51,318 nt of DNA from Planctomycetota bacterium (GTDB lineage: Bacteria; Planctomycetota; Planctomycetia; Planctomycetales; Planctomycetaceae), in NCBI GenBank assembly GCA_027623235.1, contig JAQBVJ010000048.1:1-51318 (forward strand), written 5' to 3'. Both the position numbers and the translations under genes were made by a program. Below the pieces are notes generated by a model that worked only from the letters and a program-made list of their open reading frames with translations, was not told the DNA's origin and ran no database searches. This document shows, piece by piece, positions 1-8,943 of this stretch (positions are counted from its first letter, which is position 1; each line of letters opens with the position of its first letter).

Positions 1-2
1 TC

Positions 3-1343
3 CTCGTCGAACTCGCCGGGAACGGGCGGATAGCCATTGCGGGAGACGAACCTCAACCAACTCGGGAAGCGGCACCCACCGGAGACGAACTTTCTGAGAA
101 CGAAACCGACCCGTCGCCTTTGCCGATTTATGTCACGCCCTTCTTCAACTCGATCGGACCAGCGATCGAAGTGGGCAAGTTCAGTCGCGAACTGAAGGCA
201 GCGGATGAAAAGACGATTCTGTCTGTGACAGATCAGATGAAGAAGGAGTGGGACACTCTCACCATCGAACAGATGTATGTCGCCGCGATTCGCCTGTTCG
301 ATCTCGGGCAGAAAGACCTGGCCGTTTACTGGTTTTATTCAGCACAGATTCGGTCCAGGTTTTATGTCGCCGTGGCGATTCAGAACGACGCCGAGGGCAA
401 ACCCACTCTGGCCTTCGAGCAGGCGCAGACGTTCAACGCGTTTTACCAGCTCAGCGGCCCGTTTATTAATCCCTATGCGTTTCGGTTTCCGGGCAAACTG
501 AAAATCACCATGAAGAAAGTTCTGGAAGAACACCAGAAGCCTCCGCCGCTGCAGAAGATCTATTCGGAGATCGAATTTCAGCCAGAGGAGAAATGGAACG
601 AAGAACTGGGAATCGTCCGCGGTGGTCTGAGCAAACTCCTGAAGGCGGTCGATCTGATCAAACCGTCGAAGGGTGATGAGGCCACCCGGGAAGATCTGGA
701 GGACGCGTTTCGGCACAAGACCCCACTGCATAAGGCGTTTGACGCTGGCGACAGGAATCTCTACGTGAAGCTCCTGAAAGAGGGCGCGGATCCCAATTTC
801 CGGCCATTTGTCGAGTCGTGCCTGCTGCACCTGACGGCGAAACACCGCGACCCCTTCTGGTTGCGGACCGCGCTGAAGTACGGAGGGGACCCCAATCTTC
901 GCAACACTGGGCATCCCTATGCGCCGGGCTACACTCCTCTTCTTACAGCTCTGGCCGCCAGGCAGCACACCAACGTACTTTTGTTGATTAAAGCGGGCGC
1001 TGATCTGAACCTCGACGACGATGGTACAACGCCACTTTTCAAGGCACAGCAGTGGCGCCAGTGGTGGTCAATGATGGCATTGCTGGATGCCGGTGCGGAT
1101 CCCAGGTTGACTGCGACTCGACCATCATTCGATGGTGGGTGGGACCGTGAACATCTTGAGCATTACAACGATCTGGATGAATTCGACTACAGGGTCCACG
1201 AAAGTAACCGGAAGGAGTACGGCTGGGATTACACGCTGGATGAGGAAAAGGAAATGTACTTCAAAGTCCGGGCGCGGCTGATCAAAGACGGAGTCCTCAA
1301 GCCGGACAAAGTCGAGCCTTCTCCTGCCAAAGATGCCCCGTGA
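3..1343 (+). CDS. Ankyrin-repeat protein, 5' end outside window
   Basis: The reading frame is open to the left edge of the window, so the gene starts upstream and the in-frame TTG at 120 is probably internal. The first ~40 visible residues are acidic and low in complexity. A middle part of about 200 residues has no motif I recognise. The C-terminal half carries at least three ankyrin-type units: one around TPLHKAFDAGDRN with KEGADPN, one ending KYGGDPNLRN, and one around YTPLLTALAA with KAGADLN, followed by a partial unit ending DAGADPRL. Ankyrin units bind proteins, but no partner is visible. It converges on the DHPS-like gene with only 7 bp between the stop codons. The ankyrin call is firm; the cellular role is unknown. 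Confidence 0.8.
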   Translation, partial: LVELAGNGRIAIAGDEPQPTREAAPTGDELSENETDPSPLPIYVTPFFNSIGPAIEVGKFSRELKAADEKTILSVTDQMKKEWDTLTIEQMYVAAIRLFDLGQKDLAVYWFYSAQIRSRFYVAVAIQNDAEGKPTLAFEQAQTFNAFYQLSGPFINPYAFRFPGKLKITMKKVLEEHQKPPPLQKIYSEIEFQPEEKWNEELGIVRGGLSKLLKAVDLIKPSKGDEATREDLEDAFRHKTPLHKAFDAGDRNLYVKLLKEGADPNFRPFVESCLLHLTAKHRDPFWLRTALKYGGDPNLRNTGHPYAPGYTPLLTALAARQHTNVLLLIKAGADLNLDDDGTTPLFKAQQWRQWWSMMALLDAGADPRLTATRPSFDGGWDREHLEHYNDLDEFDYRVHESNRKEYGWDYTLDEEKEMYFKVRARLIKDGVLKPDKVEPSPAKDAP

Positions 1344-1350
1344 TGCTTTG

Positions 1351-2736
1351 CTACTGGGACTCGATGAGTGAGTGCCCGCTCTCCGACTCGTCCGAACCCA
1401 GGTGGCCCCAGCGGAGTTCTTCGTCCTGGGTGTAGTTTTTGCCGAGCCGCAAGGCTGTCACGGCTTTGTGGATCTCGTAGCCGAGATAAAAGGCGTGGCT
1501 CTCGGACAGCGGTTTTCTGGCGTCCGCGCGGACTCGCAGGAATAGTTCGAACGGGTCGGTGCCCTGCCAGTAGCCGTCGCGGTTCATGACGTGCAGTTGA
1601 CCCCGCTCGGCGAAGATTCGGTAGTTGGGATCTTTTAACTGTGCGGCCAGGTCGTTGAGCGTGGCCTCGCCAAGTTCCTTCAGTGACGCGTCGCGCAGGG
1701 TGACCAGGCTTGAGTCGACGTGTTTTGGCAGGGCTCGATTGTTGACCGCGTGGAATGTCTGCCGGCGGGCAAGGTCAAATTCGCGGACGGAACTGCGGGA
1801 CCAGTTGATGACCTCGGTGGTGAGGACGCTGCGGATGCCCAGGTCCTGACAGATGCCGGCCAGCGTGAAGTTGACGCCGGCCGAGTCGACTTCGGTCAGC
1901 TCGGTGAGATTGCCAACGCCCATCAGGATTTCGAGCTTCGGCCAGCGCCGACGCGCTTCGAAGTACCGCGCGAGCGAGTCCGCAAAGCCGAAGCCGATCG
2001 GCTCAAGAATCGGGTCGATGCGGAACCGCGTTCCCGCCGCGGTGAGCTGTTCGATGGTCGCTGCCAGGTTATCAACCGAAAACGGAGCCTCCGGAAGCGC
2101 GACGAGTTCCGCGTCGAGTTGCGAGGCCCATTCGATGTTGGACTGGTTGCAGCTAAGAACGAGTTCGGCTCCGGCCGCGACGGCGGCTTCCACTTCCGCT
2201 CGATCGAAGCTGTCGATGGAGACTCGCAGCCCGAGGTCGATCAGTTGATTTGTGACCTCGCCGACCCGTGACCAGGACTCGCCGGGGATGCAGCCCAGGT
2301 CGATCAGGTCCGCACCGCTGTCTCGAAAGTGCGTGGCCATCGCGACAATTTCGTCGTCGCTCATCCGCGGCGCGTGATTGATCTCGGCCAGAATTTCGAT
2401 GTCGTAGTTCGTGAGGTCGACCGGAGGCTTTGTGGCCGCGCCGAACCACTCGGGTAAATCGAACAGGTCTTTTGGTCCTCGTTCGAACGGGACGCCGAAT
2501 TGCTCGGCCAGCCTTGCGACCTCGCCCTGACACCAGCCTGGCAGGATGACGCGATCGAACTCGCCGGTGATCTCCAGCTTCCGCGCGAGCCACTCGACAT
2601 GAGTCAGCGCGGCGACGCTGATCCCCGTGACGGCGATCTCACCTTCGAAGCCGGTCTGAGCAGCCAGCTCCGCAACAACGCGGCGCAGCGGTTCCTCAGC
2701 AAGTCGGCCGGTCACAAAGAGGATGCGTTCGGGCAT
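1351..2736 (-). CDS. Dihydropteroate synthase-like protein, methanopterin type
   Basis: 461 residues. The N-terminal ~105 residues form a separate domain that begins with a 'RILFVTGRLAE' strand, and the rest is a pterin-binding TIM barrel. Two DHPS-type signatures are visible: IDLGCIPGES (145-154), matching the DIGGEST region, and SIDSFD (173-178), matching the conserved Asp strand. Such two-domain proteins (DHPS-related, DUF6513 plus pterin-binding) occur in archaea, methylotrophs and planctomycetes, where they are tied to tetrahydromethanopterin biosynthesis rather than folate. That role is inferred from the family. No other methanopterin gene is in the window. A word-iterated palindrome lies 5 bp upstream of the start codon and no clear Shine-Dalgarno is visible. 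Confidence 0.82.
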   Translation of the reverse strand: MPERILFVTGRLAEEPLRRVVAELAAQTGFEGEIAVTGISVAALTHVEWLARKLEITGEFDRVILPGWCQGEVARLAEQFGVPFERGPKDLFDLPEWFGAATKPPVDLTNYDIEILAEINHAPRMSDDEIVAMATHFRDSGADLIDLGCIPGESWSRVGEVTNQLIDLGLRVSIDSFDRAEVEAAVAAGAELVLSCNQSNIEWASQLDAELVALPEAPFSVDNLAATIEQLTAAGTRFRIDPILEPIGFGFADSLARYFEARRRWPKLEILMGVGNLTELTEVDSAGVNFTLAGICQDLGIRSVLTTEVINWSRSSVREFDLARRQTFHAVNNRALPKHVDSSLVTLRDASLKELGEATLNDLAAQLKDPNYRIFAERGQLHVMNRDGYWQGTDPFELFLRVRADARKPLSESHAFYLGYEIHKAVTALRLGKNYTQDEELRWGHLGSDESESGHSLIESQ

Positions 2737-2741
2737 GGAGG

Positions 2742-2850
2742 AGTTGATGGTTGAGAGTCGATGGTTGAGAGTTCGCGGAGTCCGTGGCTGGCTCCCTGAC
2801 GCACACTCTCAACTTTCAACCCTCAACTATCAACTATCGACCATCAACCC
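2742..2850. repeat. Palindrome built from iterated 14-bp words
   Basis: The left arm has two tandem copies of a 14-bp word (TTGATGGTTGAGAG, then TCGATGGTTGAGAG). The right arm carries the complements in degenerate iteration (ACTCTCAAC, CTCAACTATCAAC, TATCGACCATCAACC). Together they form an imperfect hairpin between the DHPS-like and SDR genes. The right arm overlaps the SDR stop codon at 2844-2846. Confidence 0.8.
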
Positions 2851-3653
2851 TTCATCACGAATCCGCCGTCGACGTTGATCGTCTGGCCGGTCACCTGGCT
2901 GGCTCGTTCGGAGGCGAGGAACACGACCATGCTGGCGATGTCCGAGGGCTGCTGCCAGCGACCCAGCGGCACGACGGTGCGGATCTTCTCGCCGGCCCAG
3001 GCGTCGTAGTCGAGCCGCTCGCCTTCCGGTTGCCGATCGTGCCACGCCTGCCAGACGGCTTTGTTGAGCGGCGTCTGCACCATGCCGGGGCAGACCGTGT
3101 TGACTCGCACGCCGTACTTCGCAAGGTCCCTGGCCATGCACTGTGCGAAGTTGATGTTGGCGGCCTTGCTCGCGCTGTAAGGCGGGTCGGTCGGCGAGCC
3201 GATCTGTCCGGCCACGGACGCGATAAACGTCATCGTGCCACGTTCCCGCTCGATCATTCCCGGTGCGATCGCATGAGCGATCCTCGTCATGCCAAGCACG
3301 TTGACCTCGATGACCCGCGGCCAGTCCTCAACATCAAGGTTGAGAAACGGGAACCCGAATTTGCCCGACCCGATCGCCGCGGCGTGAACCAGGTGGTCGA
3401 CCGGGCCGAGCGATTCCTGCGTCAGTTTCAACGCGGCATCGATCTGGCTCTGCTGCGTGACGTCCACCACGCAGGAGATCACGCGGGCACCAGTCGCCTC
3501 TGCAATCTCGTTCGCAGTTTCTGCAGCGGCTTTTGAGACATCCCAGATGGCGACCGGGGAACCCTCTTCGGCGAACGCCTCAGCCGCCGCGCGGCCGATT
3601 CCGCTGGCTCCTCCGGTGACGACTGCAACCTGACTGGAGAGATTGAGCTTCAT
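2844..3653 (-). CDS. SDR-family NAD(P)-dependent oxidoreductase
   Basis: 269 residues, the normal size of a classical short-chain dehydrogenase/reductase. The dinucleotide-binding motif TGGASGIG is at 13-20. An Asp at the end of the second strand (D38) favours NAD over NADP. Asn118, Ser146, Tyr159 and Lys163 form the expected catalytic tetrad (YSASK at 159-163). The C-terminal TINVDGGF motif is typical of FabG-like SDRs. Substrate is not predictable from sequence. The gene is divergent from the metzincin gene. Its last codon and stop lie inside the palindrome at 2742-2850, so its C-terminus may be set by repeat insertion. Confidence 0.88.
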   Translation of the reverse strand: MKLNLSSQVAVVTGGASGIGRAAAEAFAEEGSPVAIWDVSKAAAETANEIAEATGARVISCVVDVTQQSQIDAALKLTQESLGPVDHLVHAAAIGSGKFGFPFLNLDVEDWPRVIEVNVLGMTRIAHAIAPGMIERERGTMTFIASVAGQIGSPTDPPYSASKAANINFAQCMARDLAKYGVRVNTVCPGMVQTPLNKAVWQAWHDRQPEGERLDYDAWAGEKIRTVVPLGRWQQPSDIASMVVFLASERASQVTGQTINVDGGFVMKG

Positions 3654-3740
3654 GAAATCTTCCTCGCTTGTGACTCAGTGCTTTTACGGCATTCCGGAGT
3701 CTGTCGCAAAGAGTGGGACGTCAACGCCACCGGGTCGCGA

Positions 3741-3759
3741 CTCGCCGAACACCGGCGAG
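3741..3759. promoter_or_regulatory. Small hairpin in divergent intergenic region
   Basis: A perfect 7-bp inverted repeat (CTCGCCG / CGGCGAG) with a 5-nt loop lies between two divergent genes, 88 bp upstream of the SDR start. An odd palindrome CGGTT-A-AACCG is also present near 3825. Either could be an operator; nothing shows which. Confidence 0.3.
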
Positions 3760-3898
3760 AACTCATAATCCCCAGTTTGCCTGGATTATTGGTGGACAGA
3801 TAACGAAGTTGCGCAGGTAAATCGGTTAAACCGGTCAGGCATCATCTGCTGATTGCTGATTCAACCTGCCCCGATGTCCCCACAGTCTGGAGGTCACG

Positions 3899-5947
3899 AT
3901 GCGTTTATTTTTGACGGCCAGTGTTGTTCTCACCGCACTCATTTCTCCGCTGTCTCAAACGGAGACGTCTGCGGCGTTTCGGTACTCCAATCAGACATCG
4001 AAGCCGATTTACGTGATGCATGTTCGACATGATCGCTCCTGCGCAGGCATTCCCTGGCGGAAGCAGGGCTGGTGGCGGCTCGAGCCTGGCCAGACCGTGA
4101 CTGCCGACGGGTCGAGTATCACCAACCGGTATTCGTACTTTTACGCCGAGTCCTCCGACGGGACTCTGAAATGGGAAAGCGACAGCCCCGTCGCCTGCGT
4201 GACGAACCGGGCATTCCAGGCGTGCTGGAACGACTGTCCGTCCCCCACGCGAAAACTTGGACTGCGGAAAATCGACGCTGGAAGTCAGACGACCTACACG
4301 GTGAATCTGACGTCCGGCAGCTCGCCGCCACCTCGACCAACGCCGCCAACGCCAACAATCAAAACGGTTCGAGTGACCGTGTGGCGGCACAGCTCTGTCG
4401 GCCTGACTTCGGCTGAGGCGGACCGAATCCTCGCCGACATGGGCGGAATTCTGCAGGGCAAGGATGCCGTCAACGATGTTCCCACCAGTGTTCGGTTTAT
4501 TCCGAACGGGCCAATCCGGACTCTCCCCGGTCATGTGCCGGCCGTGATTCAGTCGGCGGCACAATTTGAAGCTCTGAGACGAGTCGGACCCGGAGTCAAG
4601 ATCGTGCGGGCGATCCGCTGGTGCAGTGGTCCAGGTGGTTCGATCATCGGCTGCGCACCCGTCGGCAGCCGTGAGGTCAACCTTGCCGCCGTACGCTTCA
4701 CACCGAATCAGGAGGGCATTCTGTGGGTCCACGAGTACGGTCACAACGTCGGGCTGAGCCATCGCCAGAATGATGGCAACGCGATCATGTTTCCGAGCAT
4801 GGCTCCGAACCGGAAGGTTGTGAGTCTGGACGAGTCCAGAAAATACCTGGCAGGACCAGAAGCGTTGACCGGTCACGCGGCCGCTCAGTCAGAAGAGCCG
4901 TTCAAAGCTCCCGACGATGTCGCCGAGTTTGTTCTGCAACACTACTTCCACGGCGTCCCTCGCGAGGCTGCGTCCAGATACAACGAGAAAGACGCGCGGA
5001 CACTGCTGAAAATGCTCGCTGATCCGGATGTGAAAATCTCGAAATACGTTCGCAGATTTCATCCGACGTCGGACACCGTTGCAGACTACCTGCCGGAAAT
5101 CGTTTCCACGTTGTGTTTCATCGGCGGCGAAGAAGTGGTCGAGCCGCTGATTGAATTTATCAAGACGCCGTCGAATGCCCAGTCTGTGTTCAACGCCAGA
5201 AACGCGGCACTGATTCACCTGGGAGATCTCATCAACAGGACGCAGAGCAAAGCCGCACTCGCCTTCCTGAAACTGATCGCCAGGCCGAAGAAGGCTCGAC
5301 CGCTGATTCAGTCGCAGCTCAAGGCAGCAACGATCCAGGCAACAAATGCCGCTGTGACCGCGCCGGTGGAAGCCGACCTCACCGACGAGCTTGTGGGCTC
5401 GGCGATGCTGGGACTGGGTCTGTCCGGTTCCGATGAAGCACAGGCCGTCCTGGGCACAATGACCTCTGGTGCTGCCGTGGATGGCGAGGCCGTCTCGGCC
5501 ACGATCAAAGTGATGGCCGCCGACGCCGCCGAGATCTGCGACTGCGTTAAGAAAGAGGGCCTCAACAATTACTACCAGCGGCTCGAAAGCCACCAGCACG
5601 ATCACGGGGCGGGTCACGATCACGGCGACGGCCACGATCACGGTGCGGCGGCAAATTTCATCCGCAGCGAGAACTCAATCGACATCCCGGGAACCGTGAC
5701 ACCACTGGCCTCTGAATCGGAAGACCCCACAGAGAGCTTTGTGCGCGATGAACCGGAGCGAACGGAAGCGCAACTGTCAGATGACGCCGGCGACGCACTG
5801 CGAACGTCCGAATCACTCCCGGAAGGAGCGTCTGATTCGAAGCCCGCTTCCGGCTCGGACAGCGGATCGTCCAACGAGGCCGCGGCCAGGCCGGGCAACA
5901 AAAGCGATTCACCAAAGGGAAAGAAAGGAAACGGCGGAGCCGCTTGA
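3899..5947 (+). CDS. Secreted metzincin-like protease with HEAT and His-rich regions
   Basis: 682 residues, ATG preceded by a CTGGAGG Shine-Dalgarno. Layout: signal peptide (1-25); a Trp/Cys-rich domain (about 27-115) resembling DUF1036, with the pattern WWRLEPG and later cysteines; a Pro/Thr linker; a catalytic domain with the zinc motif HEYGHNVGLSH (H278, E279, H282, H288) and a downstream Met-turn (AIMFPSM), which defines metzincins; an alpha-helical region (about 330-560) with HEAT-like repeats; a His/Asp/Gly run (about 565-585, DHGAGHDHGDGHDHG); and a low-complexity acidic tail. It should act outside the cytoplasm as a zinc protease. The His-rich run may bind metal. Substrate is unknown. 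A rho-independent terminator follows. Confidence 0.85.
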   Translation: MRLFLTASVVLTALISPLSQTETSAAFRYSNQTSKPIYVMHVRHDRSCAGIPWRKQGWWRLEPGQTVTADGSSITNRYSYFYAESSDGTLKWESDSPVACVTNRAFQACWNDCPSPTRKLGLRKIDAGSQTTYTVNLTSGSSPPPRPTPPTPTIKTVRVTVWRHSSVGLTSAEADRILADMGGILQGKDAVNDVPTSVRFIPNGPIRTLPGHVPAVIQSAAQFEALRRVGPGVKIVRAIRWCSGPGGSIIGCAPVGSREVNLAAVRFTPNQEGILWVHEYGHNVGLSHRQNDGNAIMFPSMAPNRKVVSLDESRKYLAGPEALTGHAAAQSEEPFKAPDDVAEFVLQHYFHGVPREAASRYNEKDARTLLKMLADPDVKISKYVRRFHPTSDTVADYLPEIVSTLCFIGGEEVVEPLIEFIKTPSNAQSVFNARNAALIHLGDLINRTQSKAALAFLKLIARPKKARPLIQSQLKAATIQATNAAVTAPVEADLTDELVGSAMLGLGLSGSDEAQAVLGTMTSGAAVDGEAVSATIKVMAADAAEICDCVKKEGLNNYYQRLESHQHDHGAGHDHGDGHDHGAAANFIRSENSIDIPGTVTPLASESEDPTESFVRDEPERTEAQLSDDAGDALRTSESLPEGASDSKPASGSDSGSSNEAAARPGNKSDSPKGKKGNGGAA

Positions 5948-5988
5948 CGGCAGTTTGATAGCTGGCTGCCCAGTCTCCTGAATCACCG

Positions 5989-6022
5989 CCCGGGAATCCG
6001 CCATGTCGGATCCCGGGTTTTC
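5989..6022 (+). terminator. Rho-independent terminator of the metzincin gene
   Basis: An inverted repeat CCCGGGAATCCG / CGGATCCCGGG (one bulged A, 6-nt loop) is followed directly by TTTTCTTCT. The T-run lies only on the plus-strand side, so it serves the gene ending at 5947 and not the converging minus-strand gene. Confidence 0.8.
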
Positions 6023-6037
6023 TTCTGGCTCAGGACG

Positions 6038-7705
6038 CTACCGCGGAACGGAGCCGGGGACGTTTCGCATCAGCGAAAGAATCGGGTTCAGCGCGACCTG
6101 ACCCAGGCCGCAGATCGAGGTCTGTTCGAGGGTCTCGCCGAGTTCCGGGAGGATGTCGAGCGACTCGGTTGTGGCCGATCCGGACTGGACGGACTCCAGA
6201 ATCGAAACCGCCTGCTGAGATCCCATGCGGCACGGAACGCACTTGCCGCACGACTCGTTGCGGAAAAACGTCACGATGTTTGTGGCGAGGTCAAACAGGT
6301 TGTGGCGATCGCTGATCACGATGACCGCTCCCGTGCCCAGCATGCTGCCCGCAGCTTTCATCGAATCAAAATCGAGCGGCGTGTCGACCGCGCTGGCCGG
6401 CAGGAAGTTCGAGCTGGCACCACCTGGCAGGAACGCCTGAAGATGCTGTCCGTCCGGCAAGCCACCGGCCAGTTCGATCAACTCCGAAACCGGCATGCCG
6501 AGCGGAATCTCATAGACGCCTGGCGACGCGACGTCGCCGGACACCGAAACGAACTTCAGGCCCGCGACCTCGCCCCGCCCCTGCTCACGCCACCAGTCGG
6601 CACCGCGGTTCACGATGGACGTGGCGAGGGCGTACGTCTCGACGTTGTTAATCAGCGTCGGCTTGCCCCACAGTCCGTACGTGCCTGGGTACGGCGGCTT
6701 GTTGCGCGGCTCACCGCGTTTATCTTCGAGGGCCTCCAGCAGAGCGGTCTCTTCACCGAGGATGTAACCGCCGGGCGAGACGAAAATCTCAATGTCGAAC
6801 GGCTGGCCCGATCCGGACGCGTCTGCACCGAGGATGCCTCGCTGCCGCGCTTCTTTGAGGGCCGCTTCGAGCGCCTTCCGCTCGCGGCCGTACTCGTGCC
6901 GGATGTAGACGATGCCGCGTTCGGCTCCGATCGTCAGTCCGGCCAGAACCATTCCTTCAATGACCAGGTGCGGCAGTTCTTCCAGGATCACGCGATCTTT
7001 GAACGTGCCCGGCTCGCTCTCGTCGGCGTTGCAGATGACGTATTTCGTCGGCTCGGTTTCGCCGCGAACGAGTTGCCATTTACGACCGGTGGGGAAACCC
7101 GCTCCGCCCATCCCGCGCAGTCCGGCCGCGGAAAGACGCTCGATGCAGGTTTCGGCGAGGCTGTTTGTGTCCGCAGCGAGGCGTCGAACGGTCGAGTACG
7201 CCGTATCCGTCCCCTCTCCCCCCTCGGGGGGAGCGGGGACGGTTGTTGGCTCTCCGTGCCGACGGACATACGGGTCGCACTTCCAGGCTCGCGGTGCCGA
7301 GGTGGGTTCGTTTTCCGGCAGAGGCCGTGCGCCGGACAGAAATGCCTCGACGTCGCTCAGCGAGTTGGCCTCACCAAGAGGCACTTCGTTGATCTCGACC
7401 GCCGGCGCGAGTTCGCAGCGACCCAGGCAGGAGACTTCGTGGATCTCCACGTCGCTTCGGCTCGAAGCCGCCACACGAAGCCGTTCGGATAACGCGTTGC
7501 AGCCGCGCATCGCGCAGGAAACATCGCGGCAGACATGCACAGCGAACTTCGGCGGCGGCGTACGACGGAAGCTCGGATAAAAACTGACGAGCTCCTCCAG
7601 GCGGTACAGCGGCACGCGGCGGACCTTCGAAATCTCGCACAGCGACTCTTCCGTCAGGCAGCCCCGTTCGTGCTGCAGCCGCATCATCTCGCGAAGTAGT
7701 TCCAC
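6038..7705 (-). CDS. NuoE-NuoF fusion, NADH:acceptor diaphorase subunit
   Basis: 555 residues from a GTG start behind GGGAG. Residues ~1-125 are a thioredoxin-like [2Fe-2S] domain of NuoE type, with the four cluster cysteines at 59, 64, 93 and 97. After a linker comes a NuoF domain: FMN/NADH site GMGGAGFP (198-205), CNADESEPGTFKD (225-237), an SLBB domain (~384-440), and a [4Fe-4S] site with C486, C489, C492 and C532. Fusions like this are the diaphorase parts of NAD-dependent formate dehydrogenases (FdsB type) and bidirectional hydrogenases. No catalytic subunit (FdhA/HoxH) or NuoG-like partner is nearby, so the acceptor is unknown. It lies 80 bp downstream of the stator genes on the same strand. 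A 32-bp palindrome is embedded in the linker (residues 156-166). Confidence 0.88.
   Translation of the reverse strand: MELLREMMRLQHERGCLTEESLCEISKVRRVPLYRLEELVSFYPSFRRTPPPKFAVHVCRDVSCAMRGCNALSERLRVAASSRSDVEIHEVSCLGRCELAPAVEINEVPLGEANSLSDVEAFLSGARPLPENEPTSAPRAWKCDPYVRRHGEPTTVPAPPEGGEGTDTAYSTVRRLAADTNSLAETCIERLSAAGLRGMGGAGFPTGRKWQLVRGETEPTKYVICNADESEPGTFKDRVILEELPHLVIEGMVLAGLTIGAERGIVYIRHEYGRERKALEAALKEARQRGILGADASGSGQPFDIEIFVSPGGYILGEETALLEALEDKRGEPRNKPPYPGTYGLWGKPTLINNVETYALATSIVNRGADWWREQGRGEVAGLKFVSVSGDVASPGVYEIPLGMPVSELIELAGGLPDGQHLQAFLPGGASSNFLPASAVDTPLDFDSMKAAGSMLGTGAVIVISDRHNLFDLATNIVTFFRNESCGKCVPCRMGSQQAVSILESVQSGSATTESLDILPELGETLEQTSICGLGQVALNPILSLMRNVPGSVPR
7209..7240. repeat. Palindrome inside a coding sequence
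   Basis: Two 15-bp arms with a single mismatch (GTCCCCTCTCCCCCC / GGGGGGAGCGGGGAC) and a 2-nt loop. On the minus strand it encodes VPAPPEGGEGT in the linker of the NuoE-NuoF fusion. It matches the CCCCTCTCCCC-type intergenic palindromes at 17526 and 38991. Confidence 0.8.
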
Positions 7706-7785
7706 AACCTGCTCCCGTTTTCGTCGCCCACCAGCCGCAAGGTTAACGTTCCGGAGCGAGCCTCAAAACCGGAGCGGGCCATCGC

Positions 7786-8913
7786 TCAGTCGATCACGTT
7801 GGCCGGCTTCTTCGGCGGGCCGGCCGGAGGCGGGTTGGGATTCGGCGGACGAGGCGGACCAAGCTCAATGCCACCACCGACTCCCGTCGTGAAGACCCAC
7901 TGCTCCGTCTGCGGTTCCCAGCCGGCGAGAACCCCGGCCTCAGACAGCACCTGCCGTGCCGTCAGGTAAACATCAAAGCTGTCAGGCAGGACATAAAACC
8001 GGGCGTAGAACTTGTCTGGATCGAGCACTCCCAGCACTTTGCGGATGCGCGAGTTCGTTTTTCGAATTTCCTCTTCGGTGGCTCCGCGCCCGTTCGGAGT
8101 CAGCTTCAACTGCGGCCATCGATCGTTGGCGACGAAAAACTCAACATCGAAAAAGTCGTCTGTCGAGTTCTTGAACTTCGTGTAGACCTTGCTGAACTTC
8201 TCCGGATCGATGCCACTCTCAGGGTCGAGGTTCAGCTTCAGGCGGGTGATCAAGTCCTTGGAACGCAACTCCGCGTCTTTGCGGATCCCGTCGAGATTCA
8301 TCGGGTACAGCCGGTTTCCCGCACAGACCAGCAGGACCTGCTGAGCTCCGTCCGGAGCCGGACGCGGATTCGGAATCGTCACGATCCGGGCGGGAGCCGG
8401 GCCGGATCGCTTCGGCGTTTTGTCGAGCAGCGCATTCAATTCTGCTCGGCGGGCGAGCGACGTTTCGAGCTGTCCTTGAAGCTCCTGCCGTTTCTGCTTC
8501 GTGTCGGCAATCTCTTTCTCGTTCTTCGACGCGGTCTTCCGATCCCGCTCGATGGCCATCGAAAACTGATTGGCTTCTTTCGACTGATCGGCCATCAGCT
8601 TCTTCCGTGTTTCCAGCATCTGCTGCAGACGCTTGAGCTGTTCCTTCGCGGCGTCCAGGTCGAACGACGACAGCGATTCGGTCTGCTCTGCCAGCTCCGT
8701 TTGTTCTTCGGCGAGGGACGCCATTTTCGCTTTGGCCGCCTCGATGTCTTCTTCCGTGACCTTGGACTTTGCCGTGACTTCGTTGATCGTCTCGCTCACC
8801 CCCAGCTGAGTCATAATCAGAACCAGCACGAGGATGCCCACGACATTGGTCATCGTGTCGAGCAGCGAATCGAGGCCGCCGTCGTCATCGTCGTCGCGTC
8901 GAAGTGGTCTCAT
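7786..8913 (-). CDS. ExbD/TolR-like stator subunit with long coiled coil, Asp retained
   Basis: 375 residues. A short acidic N-terminus (DDDDD) leads into one membrane segment (about 17-38, DTMTNVVGILVLVLIM). It has an Asp (D19) at its start, where ExbD/TolR/MotB carry the proton-binding Asp. A long charged coiled coil follows (about 45-140), then a Pro-containing linker and a C-terminal alpha/beta domain of about 200 residues. The protein ends in a Pro-rich tail. By family it is the single-span partner of an ExbB/TolQ channel, anchored in the inner membrane with most of its mass outside. It is third in an operon: ExbB-like, ExbD-like, this gene; 30 bp separate it from the previous stop. Confidence 0.7.
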   Translation of the reverse strand: MRPLRRDDDDDGGLDSLLDTMTNVVGILVLVLIMTQLGVSETINEVTAKSKVTEEDIEAAKAKMASLAEEQTELAEQTESLSSFDLDAAKEQLKRLQQMLETRKKLMADQSKEANQFSMAIERDRKTASKNEKEIADTKQKRQELQGQLETSLARRAELNALLDKTPKRSGPAPARIVTIPNPRPAPDGAQQVLLVCAGNRLYPMNLDGIRKDAELRSKDLITRLKLNLDPESGIDPEKFSKVYTKFKNSTDDFFDVEFFVANDRWPQLKLTPNGRGATEEEIRKTNSRIRKVLGVLDPDKFYARFYVLPDSFDVYLTARQVLSEAGVLAGWEPQTEQWVFTTGVGGGIELGPPRPPNPNPPPAGPPKKPANVID

Positions 8914-8943
8914 GAAAATGCTCTTTACGTTTCAGCGAACTGG

